Made by a program: the position numbers and the translations under genes | Shown: positions 1 to 8,622 of the stretch, in pieces | Position numbering within the stretch: position 1 is the stretch's first letter | How the letters are laid out: the number at the start of each line of letters is the position of its first letter | NCBI GenBank assembly: GCA_046049675.1 | Contig: JBJORA010000055.1 | Coordinates: forward strand, 7,603-71,602 | DNA: 64,000 nucleotides | Source: CAIXQW01 sp046049675 | Lineage (GTDB): Bacteria; Bacteroidota; Bacteroidia; Chitinophagales; Chitinophagaceae | Direction of reading: 5' to 3' | Notes under the pieces: model-generated | What the model was told of the DNA's origin: nothing | Databases searched by the model: none | What the model saw: only the letters and a program-made list of their open reading frames with translations

Positions 1-183
1 TTTGAGCATTACAATAATAGCACCTACGATAACCACACCGTGGATGGCATTTGCGCCACTCATCAATGGTGTATGCAATACGCTAGGTACACGGCCAATA
101 ACTTCTATGCCTAAAAAAATACTTAGGATCACAATGGTGATCATGTTATAATTCTGTGTAACGAATTCTATTATGCTATTCAT
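1..183 (-). CDS. pntAB: NAD(P) transhydrogenase subunit alpha, part 2 (partial)
   Basis: This is the N-terminal 61 residues of the membrane segment of proton-translocating transhydrogenase; the rest lies beyond the left edge. Translation from the ATG at 183 gives a hydrophobic helix, then GRVPSVLHTPLMSGANAIHG and another helix (VVIVGAIIVML). The SVLHTPLMSGANAIHG motif is characteristic of the family. The protein forms part of the proton channel that couples hydride transfer between NADH and NADP+ to the proton gradient. It starts 5 bp after the part 1 gene, so the two are co-transcribed. In Bacteroidota the alpha subunit is commonly split in this way. Confidence 0.9.
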   Translation of the reverse strand, partial: MNSIIEFVTQNYNMITIVILSIFLGIEVIGRVPSVLHTPLMSGANAIHGVVIVGAIIVMLK

Positions 184-187
184 TGTA

Positions 188-1291
188 TTAGTTAGATTTT
201 AATCGTTCGTGATAAATTGCACCGTCCTTGCATACACAAGTACCTGCAATGAGTTCGTCCTCGAAGTTTGTTTCTAAGGCACCATCTTTATTAATGATGA
301 GCTTTAAGAAGTTGAGTATGTTTTTGCCAAACACTTTGCTGGCATCGCTGCTAGCACGTGCTGCTAAAGCACTGCTACCGATGATGTTTACGCCATTGAT
401 TACAACCGTTTCTTCATTTTTTGTATAAGGGGTATTGCCGCCTGTACTACTTGCAAGGTCTACAATTACAGATCCTTTTCGCATAGATGCAATCATCGCC
501 TCAGTAAGCAAGATTGGTGCTTTGCGGCCTGGTATTTGCGCGGTAGTAATAATGATATCGCTTTTGGCAACACTTTCTGCAATACGTTGTTGTTGCTTTT
601 GCTTGTATTCTTCTGATTGCTCAACGGCATAACCGCCAGCGGAACTTGCATCTGCGGCACCTTCTACTTCAACAAATTTTGCACCAAGGCTTTGCACTTC
701 TTCTTTTACAGCAGGGCGAGTATCAAATACTTCAACTACGGCGCCCAAACGTTTTGCTGTAGCAATAGCTTGTAAGCCAGCTACACCTGCGCCAAGTATC
801 AAAACCTTTGCAGGTGGTATGCTGCCAGCCGCTGTCATAAACATTGGAAAGTATCGGCAATACTCTGTAGCTGCAACAAGCACAGCTTTGTAGCCTGCTA
901 TATTAGCCTGCGAACTTAGCACGTCCATTGACTGAGCACGCGTGGTTCGTGGTATTAAATCTAAACTAAATATTTGTGCGCCACTACTACTCCAGCTTGC
1001 GATATCACCCATACTATTAAGTGGAGCATAAGCGCCCAAGTAAGTTTTACCAGCTGTAAATGTAGTGGGCTTGTTGATTGATAGTATTAGGTCGGCTTGC
1101 TGCACTGCATCGGCTTGCGAGGCGATACTTGCGCCGGCATTGGTATAATCTTCGTCGGATGCATAGCTTTTATCGCCAGCGCCACTTTCTACCAAAACCT
1201 TACATTGCATTTTTACAAGCTGCTGCACTACTTCGGGTAAGGCAACAACTCTTGTTTCTATGCCTTGCTCTTTTAGAATTGCGATCGTCAT
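188..1291 (-). CDS. pntA: NAD(P) transhydrogenase subunit alpha, part 1
   Basis: 367 residues, the soluble NAD(H)-binding domain I of transhydrogenase, related to alanine dehydrogenase. The start MTIAILKEQGIETRVVALPE has the usual family N-terminus, and a Rossmann motif VLILGAGVAGLQAIATAKRL sits near residues 163-182. RxAPxLLTEAM and GSVIVDLASSTGGN are also recognisable. It lacks the C-terminal membrane helices, which are encoded by the next gene. The normal role is to transfer hydride to NADP+ at the cost of the proton gradient, supplying NADPH. It is first in its operon. Confidence 0.95.
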   Translation of the reverse strand: MTIAILKEQGIETRVVALPEVVQQLVKMQCKVLVESGAGDKSYASDEDYTNAGASIASQADAVQQADLILSINKPTTFTAGKTYLGAYAPLNSMGDIASWSSSGAQIFSLDLIPRTTRAQSMDVLSSQANIAGYKAVLVAATEYCRYFPMFMTAAGSIPPAKVLILGAGVAGLQAIATAKRLGAVVEVFDTRPAVKEEVQSLGAKFVEVEGAADASSAGGYAVEQSEEYKQKQQQRIAESVAKSDIIITTAQIPGRKAPILLTEAMIASMRKGSVIVDLASSTGGNTPYTKNEETVVINGVNIIGSSALAARASSDASKVFGKNILNFLKLIINKDGALETNFEDELIAGTCVCKDGAIYHERLKSN

Positions 1292-1387
1292 TTAATTGTA
1301 CTTATAGCAGAATTTAATGTACGAACTTAGGCAATTGTAGGCAGATAAAGAAATTTTTGGGAAAGATGAGGCTTGTTTCTTATAAAC

Positions 1388-1422
1388 AAATGCGCCTAAA
1401 TCATACTGAAATAGGCGCATTT
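1388..1422 (-). terminator. Hairpin, candidate terminator of the lipoprotein gene pair
   Basis: A perfect 11-bp stem (AAATGCGCCTA at 1388-1398 pairs with TAGGCGCATTT at 1412-1422) with a 13-nt loop. Read on the minus strand it is followed by a T-rich stretch (TTTGTTT). It lies about 130 bp beyond the end of the minus-strand lipoprotein genes and about 95 bp upstream of pntA, which fits a factor-independent terminator insulating pntA. Confidence 0.5.
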
Positions 1423-1553
1423 AGAGAAGAATGATGTAAGTAAAATCTAATTCGTCTAAATTCTACAATGTGGTTGATAATTGTGCCAAATTAGTAAAGC
1501 TTACATACTTTACTCACTGTAATAGTCGCAATACAAAGCGAAGTTTAGTGACA

Positions 1554-2651
1554 CTAATTTGCTGCATACAAAATATTAGTACCAGTGATGTATGTACTAC
1601 CTGTTGTAGTATATAAGCCATCCCAATCGCCAGCAGCTGGTGTTGTTGCGCTACCATCGCCGTTAGTATCGCCGCCATGTGTATCATCTTTGTAAGAAGT
1701 AAAAATAGTACTTGCGCTAAAGCTCATGTCACCAGTTGTTTGTCTTGAAATACCATTACTAGTGCTAGCAAACTTCACAACCACACCAGGTCCAACTACC
1801 AAGTTGGCCGGAGAATACACTTGCAGGTAATGTGTTGTAACGTAAGGAACTTCTGTTACCATCCATTGGGCAGCAGCTCCACCTAAGCCAGTATTGTCCA
1901 ACCAAATACAATTGCGTTTATTGGTTTGTGTTGCATTGGCAGGGTTATGAAACTTATTTGTAGGCGATACTATATACTTTGATGAAATCTGCATAGGGAT
2001 ATCGTTGTCGTAGAAAACATTATTTGTAAGAACTTGCATTGCATTGTCGCCTACACCATATCCTAAGAATGCTACAGACCTAGTATTATTGGCAGTTGCA
2101 GTATGGGCAAAAGTGCAGTGATCAAAAACAAATGTTGAACTTGTCCAACTAACACGAATAGCGCAATTATTGCCGCCGTCGTTACTGCCAGCATACAAGA
2201 AATCGCAGTATTCAAATACATTGCCTTTGCCACCAGACAAGGTAATATTTACCCAGTCGCCTTTGCTTGGTGTAGTGGCTGTACCATCGCCATTATTGTC
2301 ACCACAATAGCTATCATCTGCATAAGATGTAAATACAATATGATCGGTGCTCGTGCCTTTTGCAATGATCTTACCCACATCGTAAATATTTATGGACGAG
2401 TTTTGACCCTTGATGATAGCACCAGCTTCTATGGTGAGTACAGACTTAACTGTAACAATACCTTTTAGCATATAAACATTTCCCTTCTTCCATGTGGTTG
2501 GAGCAGAAATTGTAGCGTTGCCTGCAGTTGAACTTACTTCAACAATAGCACAATTTGTGTTGTTATTGTTGTTATTATTGGTGGTTGTTGGTTTTGTGCA
2601 AGCAGTTGCGAGAACTAGTGCACATGCTGCAAATTGGAAAATCTTTTTCAT
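1554..2651 (-). CDS. Lipoprotein with predicted beta-helix repeats
   Basis: 365 residues with a lipoprotein signal peptide (MKKIFQFAACALVLATAC, cysteine 18), so probably anchored at the outer membrane. A seven-Asn stretch in the mature N-terminus looks like a flexible linker. The body has beta-helix-like strands (TVKSVLTIEAGAIIKG, HIVFTSYADD, NVFEYCDFLYAG). The motif DD-x-GD-NGDG-ATTP-GDW appears twice, around residues 111-132 and again near 318-342. I do not recognise a named family; surface adhesion or polysaccharide binding is only a guess. It ends without a sorting domain. A second lipoprotein gene lies 21 bp upstream, probably in the same transcript. Confidence 0.75.
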   Translation of the reverse strand: MKKIFQFAACALVLATACTKPTTTNNNNNNNTNCAIVEVSSTAGNATISAPTTWKKGNVYMLKGIVTVKSVLTIEAGAIIKGQNSSINIYDVGKIIAKGTSTDHIVFTSYADDSYCGDNNGDGTATTPSKGDWVNITLSGGKGNVFEYCDFLYAGSNDGGNNCAIRVSWTSSTFVFDHCTFAHTATANNTRSVAFLGYGVGDNAMQVLTNNVFYDNDIPMQISSKYIVSPTNKFHNPANATQTNKRNCIWLDNTGLGGAAAQWMVTEVPYVTTHYLQVYSPANLVVGPGVVVKFASTSNGISRQTTGDMSFSASTIFTSYKDDTHGGDTNGDGSATTPAAGDWDGLYTTTGSTYITGTNILYAAN

Positions 2652-2672
2652 TGTTTATTTTTTTTGTGTTTT

Positions 2673-3158
2673 TTATTGTGCTTTATAAAGTCGTGTCCAG
2701 CCACCGCCATTAGCTTCGTCTAGCACTAAATAGCGCTGCTGCGTTTGGTCGTCGGTATAAATGGCGAAGGTTACGGTTTGAACCTTCATGTTATTAGGAT
2801 CGTTATTGGGTTGCAGTACTGTGTTTAATTTGTGCTCGTAGAATGTAGGTGTTGTGGTGAGTAAATTGCCATCAATGGTATAGGTGCCTTTGTAGTAAAA
2901 CGTCTTTGTCTTGAAGTTGGTAGTGGTTGCGTAAAAACTTTGATAGGTGCCATCGCTTTTGAATTGATAAACATAATTCTCATTTATTGAGGCATCACCA
3001 ATGTAGTTTCCGGAGGCATCTACATAATTTGCGAAGACGGTACCGCTTGTACTCCATTCATTTACTAGCTCGTGGTTAATTGCAACGGGGGTATTAACCT
3101 TGCCGCAAGATAGCAACATTGGAATACAAAGCAGCGCCGAGATGATTGTCTTTTTCAT
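2673..3158 (-). CDS. Small lipoprotein, lipocalin-like
   Basis: 161 residues. The signal peptide ends in the lipobox LLSC (cysteine 18). The mature part consists of short beta strands (YVYQFKSDGTYQSF, FYYKGTYTIDGNLL, VTFAIYTDD, RYLVLDEANGGGWTRLYK). This is the pattern of the lipocalin-like lipoproteins common in Bacteroidota, where a FxxDGTY strand precedes a GTYxIxGN strand. Function unknown. It is upstream of and close to the beta-helix lipoprotein gene, so the two are likely co-expressed envelope proteins. Confidence 0.75.
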   Translation of the reverse strand: MKKTIISALLCIPMLLSCGKVNTPVAINHELVNEWSTSGTVFANYVDASGNYIGDASINENYVYQFKSDGTYQSFYATTTNFKTKTFYYKGTYTIDGNLLTTTPTFYEHKLNTVLQPNNDPNNMKVQTVTFAIYTDDQTQQRYLVLDEANGGGWTRLYKAQ

Positions 3159-3274
3159 GTGCTTTTTGATATTGTAATTTTACAATGCAAAAGTGCAACC
3201 AATATAAATGTAATTAAATAGGACGTTTGTTATAGCTAAATCTAGTAAACGTATTTCCACGAATAGCGTGGTAA

Positions 3275-4252
3275 CTAGGCTTTCTTCTTACTCGTCTTGT
3301 GTTTGGCTTGTGCTGCTAAAGTATTTCGCTCCCAAAACACGCCATCGGTATAGCCTTGGATAGCAGTATCCGTTTCAGCTTGCGCAAGGCGTTTCTCTGC
3401 CCATAGACAATAGTCTTTATTAAAATCTATACCTACATATTGCCGGTCTAATTTTTTAGCGACAACGCTCGTCGTGCCGCTACCTAAAAATGGATCTAAC
3501 ACAATACCATTGACTGGGCAAGAACTAAGTATCAGTTTTGCAATTAACTTTTCTGGCTTTTGTGTGGGATGGTCGGTATTTTCTGGCATACTCCAATATG
3601 GTATACTAATGTCGTCCCAAAAATTGCTTGGATAGGTCAACCTAAAATTACCATCCTCGCTAGCTTCCCAGTCTTTTGCTTCGCCATCTTGCTTGTAAGG
3701 CGCAAGCACACGCCGTTTCATTTTCACAGCATCCACATCAAAGTAATATTGCTTTTCGTCTTTCACGGCAAACCAAATATCTTCCATGCCGTTTTTCCAA
3801 TTGCGCTTAGCACCTCTACCCTTCTCTCGCTGCCAAGAAATTCGATTGATGACGTGTAAATTTTCGCTGAGCACTTCTTGTAAAGCAGATGTACTTTTCC
3901 AGTCGCCGCATAAGTACATACTGCCTGTAGGTTTTAGTAGATTAGCTAGCATCGGGATAAAGCTGCGCAAATAATCGGCATAAGTACTATGCTTGCTGCT
4001 TTTAAACTTAAAGCCATGAAAATCTTTGTCTAAATTGTACGGAGGATCAACAATAATTAAGTCAAACGAATTAGGCGGCAAATATGGCAGCACATCATAC
4101 AAACTCATATTGATGCTTGTATTAGCTAAGGCACTAATGCTCTTAATGGTTTTTGGCAGCGTACAAACTAATTTTTTAGCATACGCTTTCTCCTCAGCTT
4201 TACTAAGCGAAAGTGTTCTATTGCGTGGTGCTCTTTTTTTATCTGCTGGCAT
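3275..4252 (-). CDS. DNA methyltransferase (N6-adenine or N4-cytosine), apparently orphan
   Basis: 325 residues. The catalytic motif DPPYNL (motif IV, near residue 69) precedes the SAM-binding motif DPFLGSGTTSVVA (motif I, near residue 253), which is the beta-class order. THPTQKPEKLIAKLI, typical of this class, sits just before motif I. It transfers a methyl group from SAM to the exocyclic amine of adenine or cytosine in a specific site that cannot be read from the sequence. No endonuclease gene is adjacent: the neighbours are a lipoprotein and a small-molecule type methyltransferase. It may be a regulatory or protective solitary enzyme, or the remnant of a type II system. The basic N- and C-termini (PADKKRAPRNR, KHKTSKKKA) probably help DNA binding. 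Confidence 0.88.
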   Translation of the reverse strand: MPADKKRAPRNRTLSLSKAEEKAYAKKLVCTLPKTIKSISALANTSINMSLYDVLPYLPPNSFDLIIVDPPYNLDKDFHGFKFKSSKHSTYADYLRSFIPMLANLLKPTGSMYLCGDWKSTSALQEVLSENLHVINRISWQREKGRGAKRNWKNGMEDIWFAVKDEKQYYFDVDAVKMKRRVLAPYKQDGEAKDWEASEDGNFRLTYPSNFWDDISIPYWSMPENTDHPTQKPEKLIAKLILSSCPVNGIVLDPFLGSGTTSVVAKKLDRQYVGIDFNKDYCLWAEKRLAQAETDTAIQGYTDGVFWERNTLAAQAKHKTSKKKA

Positions 4253-4282
4253 TCGTAGAAAAAATTAATAGAAAAAGAAATT

Positions 4283-5059
4283 CTACTTCAACATAAAATG
4301 TTGCTGCTCGGTAAATTCTGGTCGCTTAAATACAAGTCCAAATTGAAAGACATCTACAGTTACAAAAACATCTTTATGTGATTTGATTTCTTCCCAAGCC
4401 TTTGTCATGCCTTCGCTCCAATAAATATCGTCAAATACAAGCAAGGCATTGTCTGGCAAAATTGGCCAAAGCATTTCAAAGTACTTTTTTGTAGCCTCAT
4501 AGCGATGATTGCCATCAATCACCACCATATTAGGTTTATAGCCACTGCTCATTAAGGTAGGCAGCACATCATCAAAATTACCAACGTGATAATCTACATT
4601 CTGAATTTCTAATTTAGCAAGATGCTGCTGAGCAATGCCGCAAATATTTTTGCTACCTTCTATACTAACAATTTTTGCGGCACTATAAGCTTTAGATAAA
4701 TAAGATAAACCAATGCCAAGCGATGTGCCAAGCTCTAAAACTTGTTCGTATTGGTAGTATTGTTGTATTCTAAAAAGCAACTGTCCATAATAGCTAGTAC
4801 GTGCTGCGCTTTTTGCAATTTGTGATATGCTTTTTTGCGTATTAGTGCTTTTGTGGGAACCCGCGCCGAGGTCTTCTATATCAATTACAGTCGTATCCTT
4901 TAAGTAGTCTTTGCGCAATTGCTCTATTTGGGTAAATGCATAAAAGTCGCGCTTATCATTAAGCACTTGCTCGTTGAATGTGTACACAAAGGGTGAGTGA
5001 ACACCGTGTAAGTTTTTTGCTTTGAAATAGTACTTAAGGTACTGCTTAGCGGTATACAA
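4283..5059 (-). CDS. Class I SAM-dependent methyltransferase
   Basis: About 258 residues when started at the TTG at 5059, preceded by AAGGTGAG. A farther ATG at 5140 would overlap folA by 95 bp and adds residues that look like folA read out of frame, so I prefer the short form with a 14-bp overlap. SAM-binding motif I is VLELGTSLGIGLSYLSKA, followed by IVSIEGS and MVVIDGNHRYEATKKYFEML, the acidic motif seen in O-methyltransferase-like proteins of the COG4122 type. The substrate is unknown. Overlap with folA implies translational coupling. Confidence 0.8.
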   Translation of the reverse strand: MYTAKQYLKYYFKAKNLHGVHSPFVYTFNEQVLNDKRDFYAFTQIEQLRKDYLKDTTVIDIEDLGAGSHKSTNTQKSISQIAKSAARTSYYGQLLFRIQQYYQYEQVLELGTSLGIGLSYLSKAYSAAKIVSIEGSKNICGIAQQHLAKLEIQNVDYHVGNFDDVLPTLMSSGYKPNMVVIDGNHRYEATKKYFEMLWPILPDNALLVFDDIYWSEGMTKAWEEIKSHKDVFVTVDVFQFGLVFKRPEFTEQQHFMLK

Positions 5060-5564
5060 TAGGCTCACCTTGTTGCAGGGTATATTGTTCAAAAATATAG
5101 TCGTGATCGTTCTGTTCGTCTTCTGGGTGACGTTCTGCACTTGTCAAAGCCCAACGCTTATTATCCAAGGCTGGGAAAAATGCATCTGCATCAGCTACCT
5201 CAGTTTCTACTCGAGTGAGATATAGCTTATTGGCTTGTGGCATAGCTGACTCATATACTTTAGCACCGCCAATTACAAATACTTCTTGCTGCTTCCACAA
5301 TGTGCAGTAATCTAAAGCATCTTGAAGGGTATGGCGCACAACTGCACCAGGTAAGCTGTAGTTCTTATCGCTGCTTAAAACAATGTTTACACGATTAGGC
5401 AAAGGTTTACCAATACTCTCATAGGTATTGCGGCCCATGATGATGCAGTGATTGGTCGTTAGTTTTTTGAAATACTGCAAGTCACCACGCAAATGCCATG
5501 GCAATTTATTGTTTTTGCCAATGGCATTATTTTTTGCCGCTGCTACGATTATACTTATTGTCAT
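5046..5564 (-). CDS. folA: Dihydrofolate reductase
   Basis: 172 residues, the normal length. It reduces dihydrofolate to tetrahydrofolate with NADPH in the cytoplasm. Visible motifs are the N-terminal strand ISIIVAAAKNNAIGKNNKLPWHL (with LPWHL contacting folate), FKKLTTNHCIIMGRNTYESIG (the cofactor-binding MGRxTYESIG) and VFVIGGAKVYESAM (VIGGxxxY). It lies 30 bp downstream of leuS and overlaps the following methyltransferase gene, so leuS, folA and the methyltransferase probably share a transcript. This is the trimethoprim target enzyme. Confidence 0.96.
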   Translation of the reverse strand: MTISIIVAAAKNNAIGKNNKLPWHLRGDLQYFKKLTTNHCIIMGRNTYESIGKPLPNRVNIVLSSDKNYSLPGAVVRHTLQDALDYCTLWKQQEVFVIGGAKVYESAMPQANKLYLTRVETEVADADAFFPALDNKRWALTSAERHPEDEQNDHDYIFEQYTLQQGEPIVYR

Positions 5565-5594
5565 TGTTGCTAGCTTATTAAAATATTGTGCTTA

Positions 5595-8327
5595 CTATAC
5601 CACAACGTTAATCATTTTCTTTGGCACAAAGATAAATTTCTTCACTGGTTTGCCTTCCATCCACTTTATTACGATATCATTTGCCAACACAGCCTGCTCA
5701 ACTTCTTGTGCCGTAGCATCAAGTGCAAATGTCAATTCAGTGCGTGTTTTTCCTTGTATCGCAACTGGATAAGTAAATGTATTTTCAACCAAGTACTGTT
5801 CGTTATATTCTGGGAAACTTGCATCTAAAATTGTGCTTGTATGGCCTAATGCACTATATAATTCTTCAGCGATATGAGGTGCAAATGGTGCAAGTGTAAT
5901 AAGCAATGGCTCAAGCACGGCTTTTTTATCGCATTTCAAAGCTTGTAGCTCGTTGGTGCAAATCATAAATTGTGCTATGCTCGTATTGAAGCTAAAATGC
6001 TCAATATCGTAAGCAATCTTTTTGATATGCTTATGCAAAATCTTTAGTTCTGCTGGTGTTGCTGCCTCATCACTAAATGCGACAGCACCGCTGTCATTGT
6101 AAAACAAGCGCCACAATTTTTTCAAGAAGCGATGCGTGCCTTCTATGCCTTGCGTATCCCAAGGCTTGCTCAATTCTAGCGGACCAAGAAACATCTCGTA
6201 CATTCTAAATGTATCGGCACCATATTTAGCAATTACATCATCTGGGTTAACCACATTGTAATAGCGCTTGCTCATCTTCTCGAATTGCACACCACAGATA
6301 TATTTGCCATCTTCCAATACGAACTCGGCATTAGCATAATCGCTGCGCCACTGCTTGAACTTCTCTATATCTAAAGTAGTATCTTCCACGATAGACACAT
6401 CTACATGTATAGCAGTGGTATCGTACTGTTGCGCCAGGCCTGCACTTACAAAGGTGTTGCTATCCTTTACACGATAAACTAGCCTACTGCTACCACCAAT
6501 CATACCTTGATTAATGATTTTCTTATATGGCTCATCAAAGTTGATATAACCTAGATCGCACAAAGCTTTACACCACATACGGCTGTACAATAGGTGACCC
6601 ACAGCGTGTTCGGCGCCACCAACATACACATCTACTTGATTCCAATAAGCTGCTGCTTCCTTACTTACAAAAGTGTCGGTGTTTTGCGGATCCATATAAC
6701 GCAAGTAGTACCAACTACTGCCTGCATAGCCCGGCATTGTATCCGTTTCGCGGATGCCATTGCCTGAGTTTACCCAATCTGTAATATTGGCAAGTGGCCC
6801 TTGACCGTTTGGACCTGGTCCATAGCTATCTACGTGAGGCAGTGTAACAGGCAAGCCTTTGTCAAGTGCGGAAATGCCATCTGCGTTATAAACTACTGGA
6901 AAAGGTTCTCCCCAATAGCGCTGTCTGCTAAATCCAGCGTCGCGCATACGGAAGTTAATTTTTGCTTTACCAATACCAGCACTAGTAAGAATTTCTATTG
7001 CCCGTGTATTGGCATCTTGAATAGTTAGTCCATTCAATTCGTTGCTATTGGCAAGCTTTACATCTTTTGCACTGTAAGCATTTTCGCTAATATCTACACC
7101 TTCAAAAATATTTGGGATAGGCAAATTAAAGTGCTTTGCAAATGCATAGTCGCGCTCGTCGCCACATGGTACAGCCATAATTGCGCCAGTACCGTAGCCC
7201 ATCAATACATATTCGCTAATCCACACAGGTATTTCTTGCTTCGTCAATGGATGAACAACTTTTGCGCCCGTATCGCAACCGCTAATTTTCTTTTCTGCTT
7301 GGCGGTCGCGTTCGCTTCTACTTTTTACATAGCTTTGATATTCGCTTACCGCTTGCTGTTGTGCAGGCGATACGATTTTGCTGATTAAAGGATGCTCTGG
7401 TGCCAAAACCATAAAGCTTACACCATAGATTGTGTCGGGGCGTGTTGTAAAGACAGCAATTTTTTCGTCTACCCAAGCCACGTCAAAACTAAGTTCAGCG
7501 CCAATACTCTTACCAATCCAATTGCGCTGCATGTCTTTGAGGCTTTCTGGATAATCTACCTCATCTAACCCCTGCAACAAACGATCGGCATAATTGGTGA
7601 TGCGTAGGAACCACTGGTTCATAAGTTTGCGCTCTACAGAATGGCCTCCACGTTCGCTAACACCATTGATCACTTCATCATTAGCAAGTACAGTACCTAA
7701 TGCTTCGCACCAGTTAACATAACTCTTTGCGCGATAAGCAAGGCGATACTGCATTAATATATCTTGCTGCTCTAGCTGCGACAATTCGCTCCATGCTTTA
7801 TCGGTATGTTGCTTTAGCAAACTAGCATCTTCGTCAAAGGCATCAATCAAAGTTGCAATTGGCTCGGCCTTATTGCTTTTTGGATTGTACCAAGCTTCAA
7901 ATAGTAAACTAAATATATGTTGCGTCCATTTATAGTAGTTGGGGTCGCTTGTTTGAACCTCCCTGCTCCAATCGTAACAGAATCCAATATTATTAAGTTG
8001 GTGCTTGTAGCGGTCGATATTTTGCGCTGTTGTGTGCGCAGGATGTTGACCAGTTTCTATTGCATATTGCTCAGCGGGCAAACCAAAGCTATCGAAACCC
8101 ATAGGGTGCAATACGTTGAAACCTTTGAGGCGCTTGTAACGGCTATAAATATCGCTGGCAATATATCCTAGCGGGTGGCCAACATGCAAGCCTGCTCCAC
8201 TCGGATAAGGAAACATGTCTAGTACATAGCATTTTGGTTTGTTGCTATCGTTAGCAACTTTATAGGTATTATGTTTATCCCAATAGGATTTCCATTTTTT
8301 TTCTATCTCTTTGAAGTTGTACTCCAT
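5595..8327 (-). CDS. leuS: Leucyl-tRNA synthetase
   Basis: About 910 residues. It charges tRNA-Leu with leucine. The class I signature HVGH lies in MFPYPSGAGLHVGHPLGY near residue 50 and KMSKR appears as FEKMSKRYYNVVNPDDVI. Between them is the CP1 editing domain (TTRPDTIYGVSFMVLAPEH and GTGAIMAVPCGDERD). I chose the ATG at 8327 rather than the GTG two codons upstream because EYNFKEIEKKW is the normal family start. A TACCTTTG box lies about 33-40 bp upstream on the coding strand. Confidence 0.97.
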   Translation of the reverse strand: MEYNFKEIEKKWKSYWDKHNTYKVANDSNKPKCYVLDMFPYPSGAGLHVGHPLGYIASDIYSRYKRLKGFNVLHPMGFDSFGLPAEQYAIETGQHPAHTTAQNIDRYKHQLNNIGFCYDWSREVQTSDPNYYKWTQHIFSLLFEAWYNPKSNKAEPIATLIDAFDEDASLLKQHTDKAWSELSQLEQQDILMQYRLAYRAKSYVNWCEALGTVLANDEVINGVSERGGHSVERKLMNQWFLRITNYADRLLQGLDEVDYPESLKDMQRNWIGKSIGAELSFDVAWVDEKIAVFTTRPDTIYGVSFMVLAPEHPLISKIVSPAQQQAVSEYQSYVKSRSERDRQAEKKISGCDTGAKVVHPLTKQEIPVWISEYVLMGYGTGAIMAVPCGDERDYAFAKHFNLPIPNIFEGVDISENAYSAKDVKLANSNELNGLTIQDANTRAIEILTSAGIGKAKINFRMRDAGFSRQRYWGEPFPVVYNADGISALDKGLPVTLPHVDSYGPGPNGQGPLANITDWVNSGNGIRETDTMPGYAGSSWYYLRYMDPQNTDTFVSKEAAAYWNQVDVYVGGAEHAVGHLLYSRMWCKALCDLGYINFDEPYKKIINQGMIGGSSRLVYRVKDSNTFVSAGLAQQYDTTAIHVDVSIVEDTTLDIEKFKQWRSDYANAEFVLEDGKYICGVQFEKMSKRYYNVVNPDDVIAKYGADTFRMYEMFLGPLELSKPWDTQGIEGTHRFLKKLWRLFYNDSGAVAFSDEAATPAELKILHKHIKKIAYDIEHFSFNTSIAQFMICTNELQALKCDKKAVLEPLLITLAPFAPHIAEELYSALGHTSTILDASFPEYNEQYLVENTFTYPVAIQGKTRTELTFALDATAQEVEQAVLANDIVIKWMEGKPVKKFIFVPKKMINVVV

Positions 8328-8359
8328 ATACACGAAGCTGCAAAATGCGCAGCGGTGGG

Positions 8360-8367
8360 CAAAGGTA
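8360..8367 (-). promoter_or_regulatory. Candidate -7 box for leuS
   Basis: On the minus strand this reads TACCTTTG, matching the Bacteroidota -7 consensus TAnnTTTG, 33 bp before the leuS ATG. I see no clear -33 TTTG at the expected spacing, so this is a moderate candidate. Confidence 0.3.
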
Positions 8368-8438
8368 CGTTGTGCGTAGATTTTGTGGGAGAAATAATGT
8401 GGGAGATAATGGCTGGAATGGCATAGGTGGATTCAATT

Positions 8439-8520
8439 AAGATATCAGGACTAAAGACTCTCCGTTATTGCGTAACATTTCTTAGGTTCTACGTAGATAT
8501 CTGGGCTATAGCCCCTTAAT
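8439..8520. repeat. Two copies of a GGGCTAAAGCCC-type palindromic repeat
   Basis: A degenerate copy (AGATATCAGGACTAAAGACT, 8440-8459) and a better one (AGATATCTGGGCTATAGCCC, 8496-8515) share the layout AGATaTCaGGGCTAaaGCCCC. Two further copies lie at 15009-15034 and 15061-15086. Their small palindromic core and intergenic placement are REP-like. Apart from these repeats I see nothing else in the 8330-8622 gap. Confidence 0.55.
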
Positions 8521-8622
8521 GCTGCATGCGCTAGCCGTCGGTGAGTTTAACCTTTTTAGCTAACGGAACAATTTAATTCCACTTTGTAAGTTTATACGGA
8601 TTTATGCTAAACGAAGCATTTG

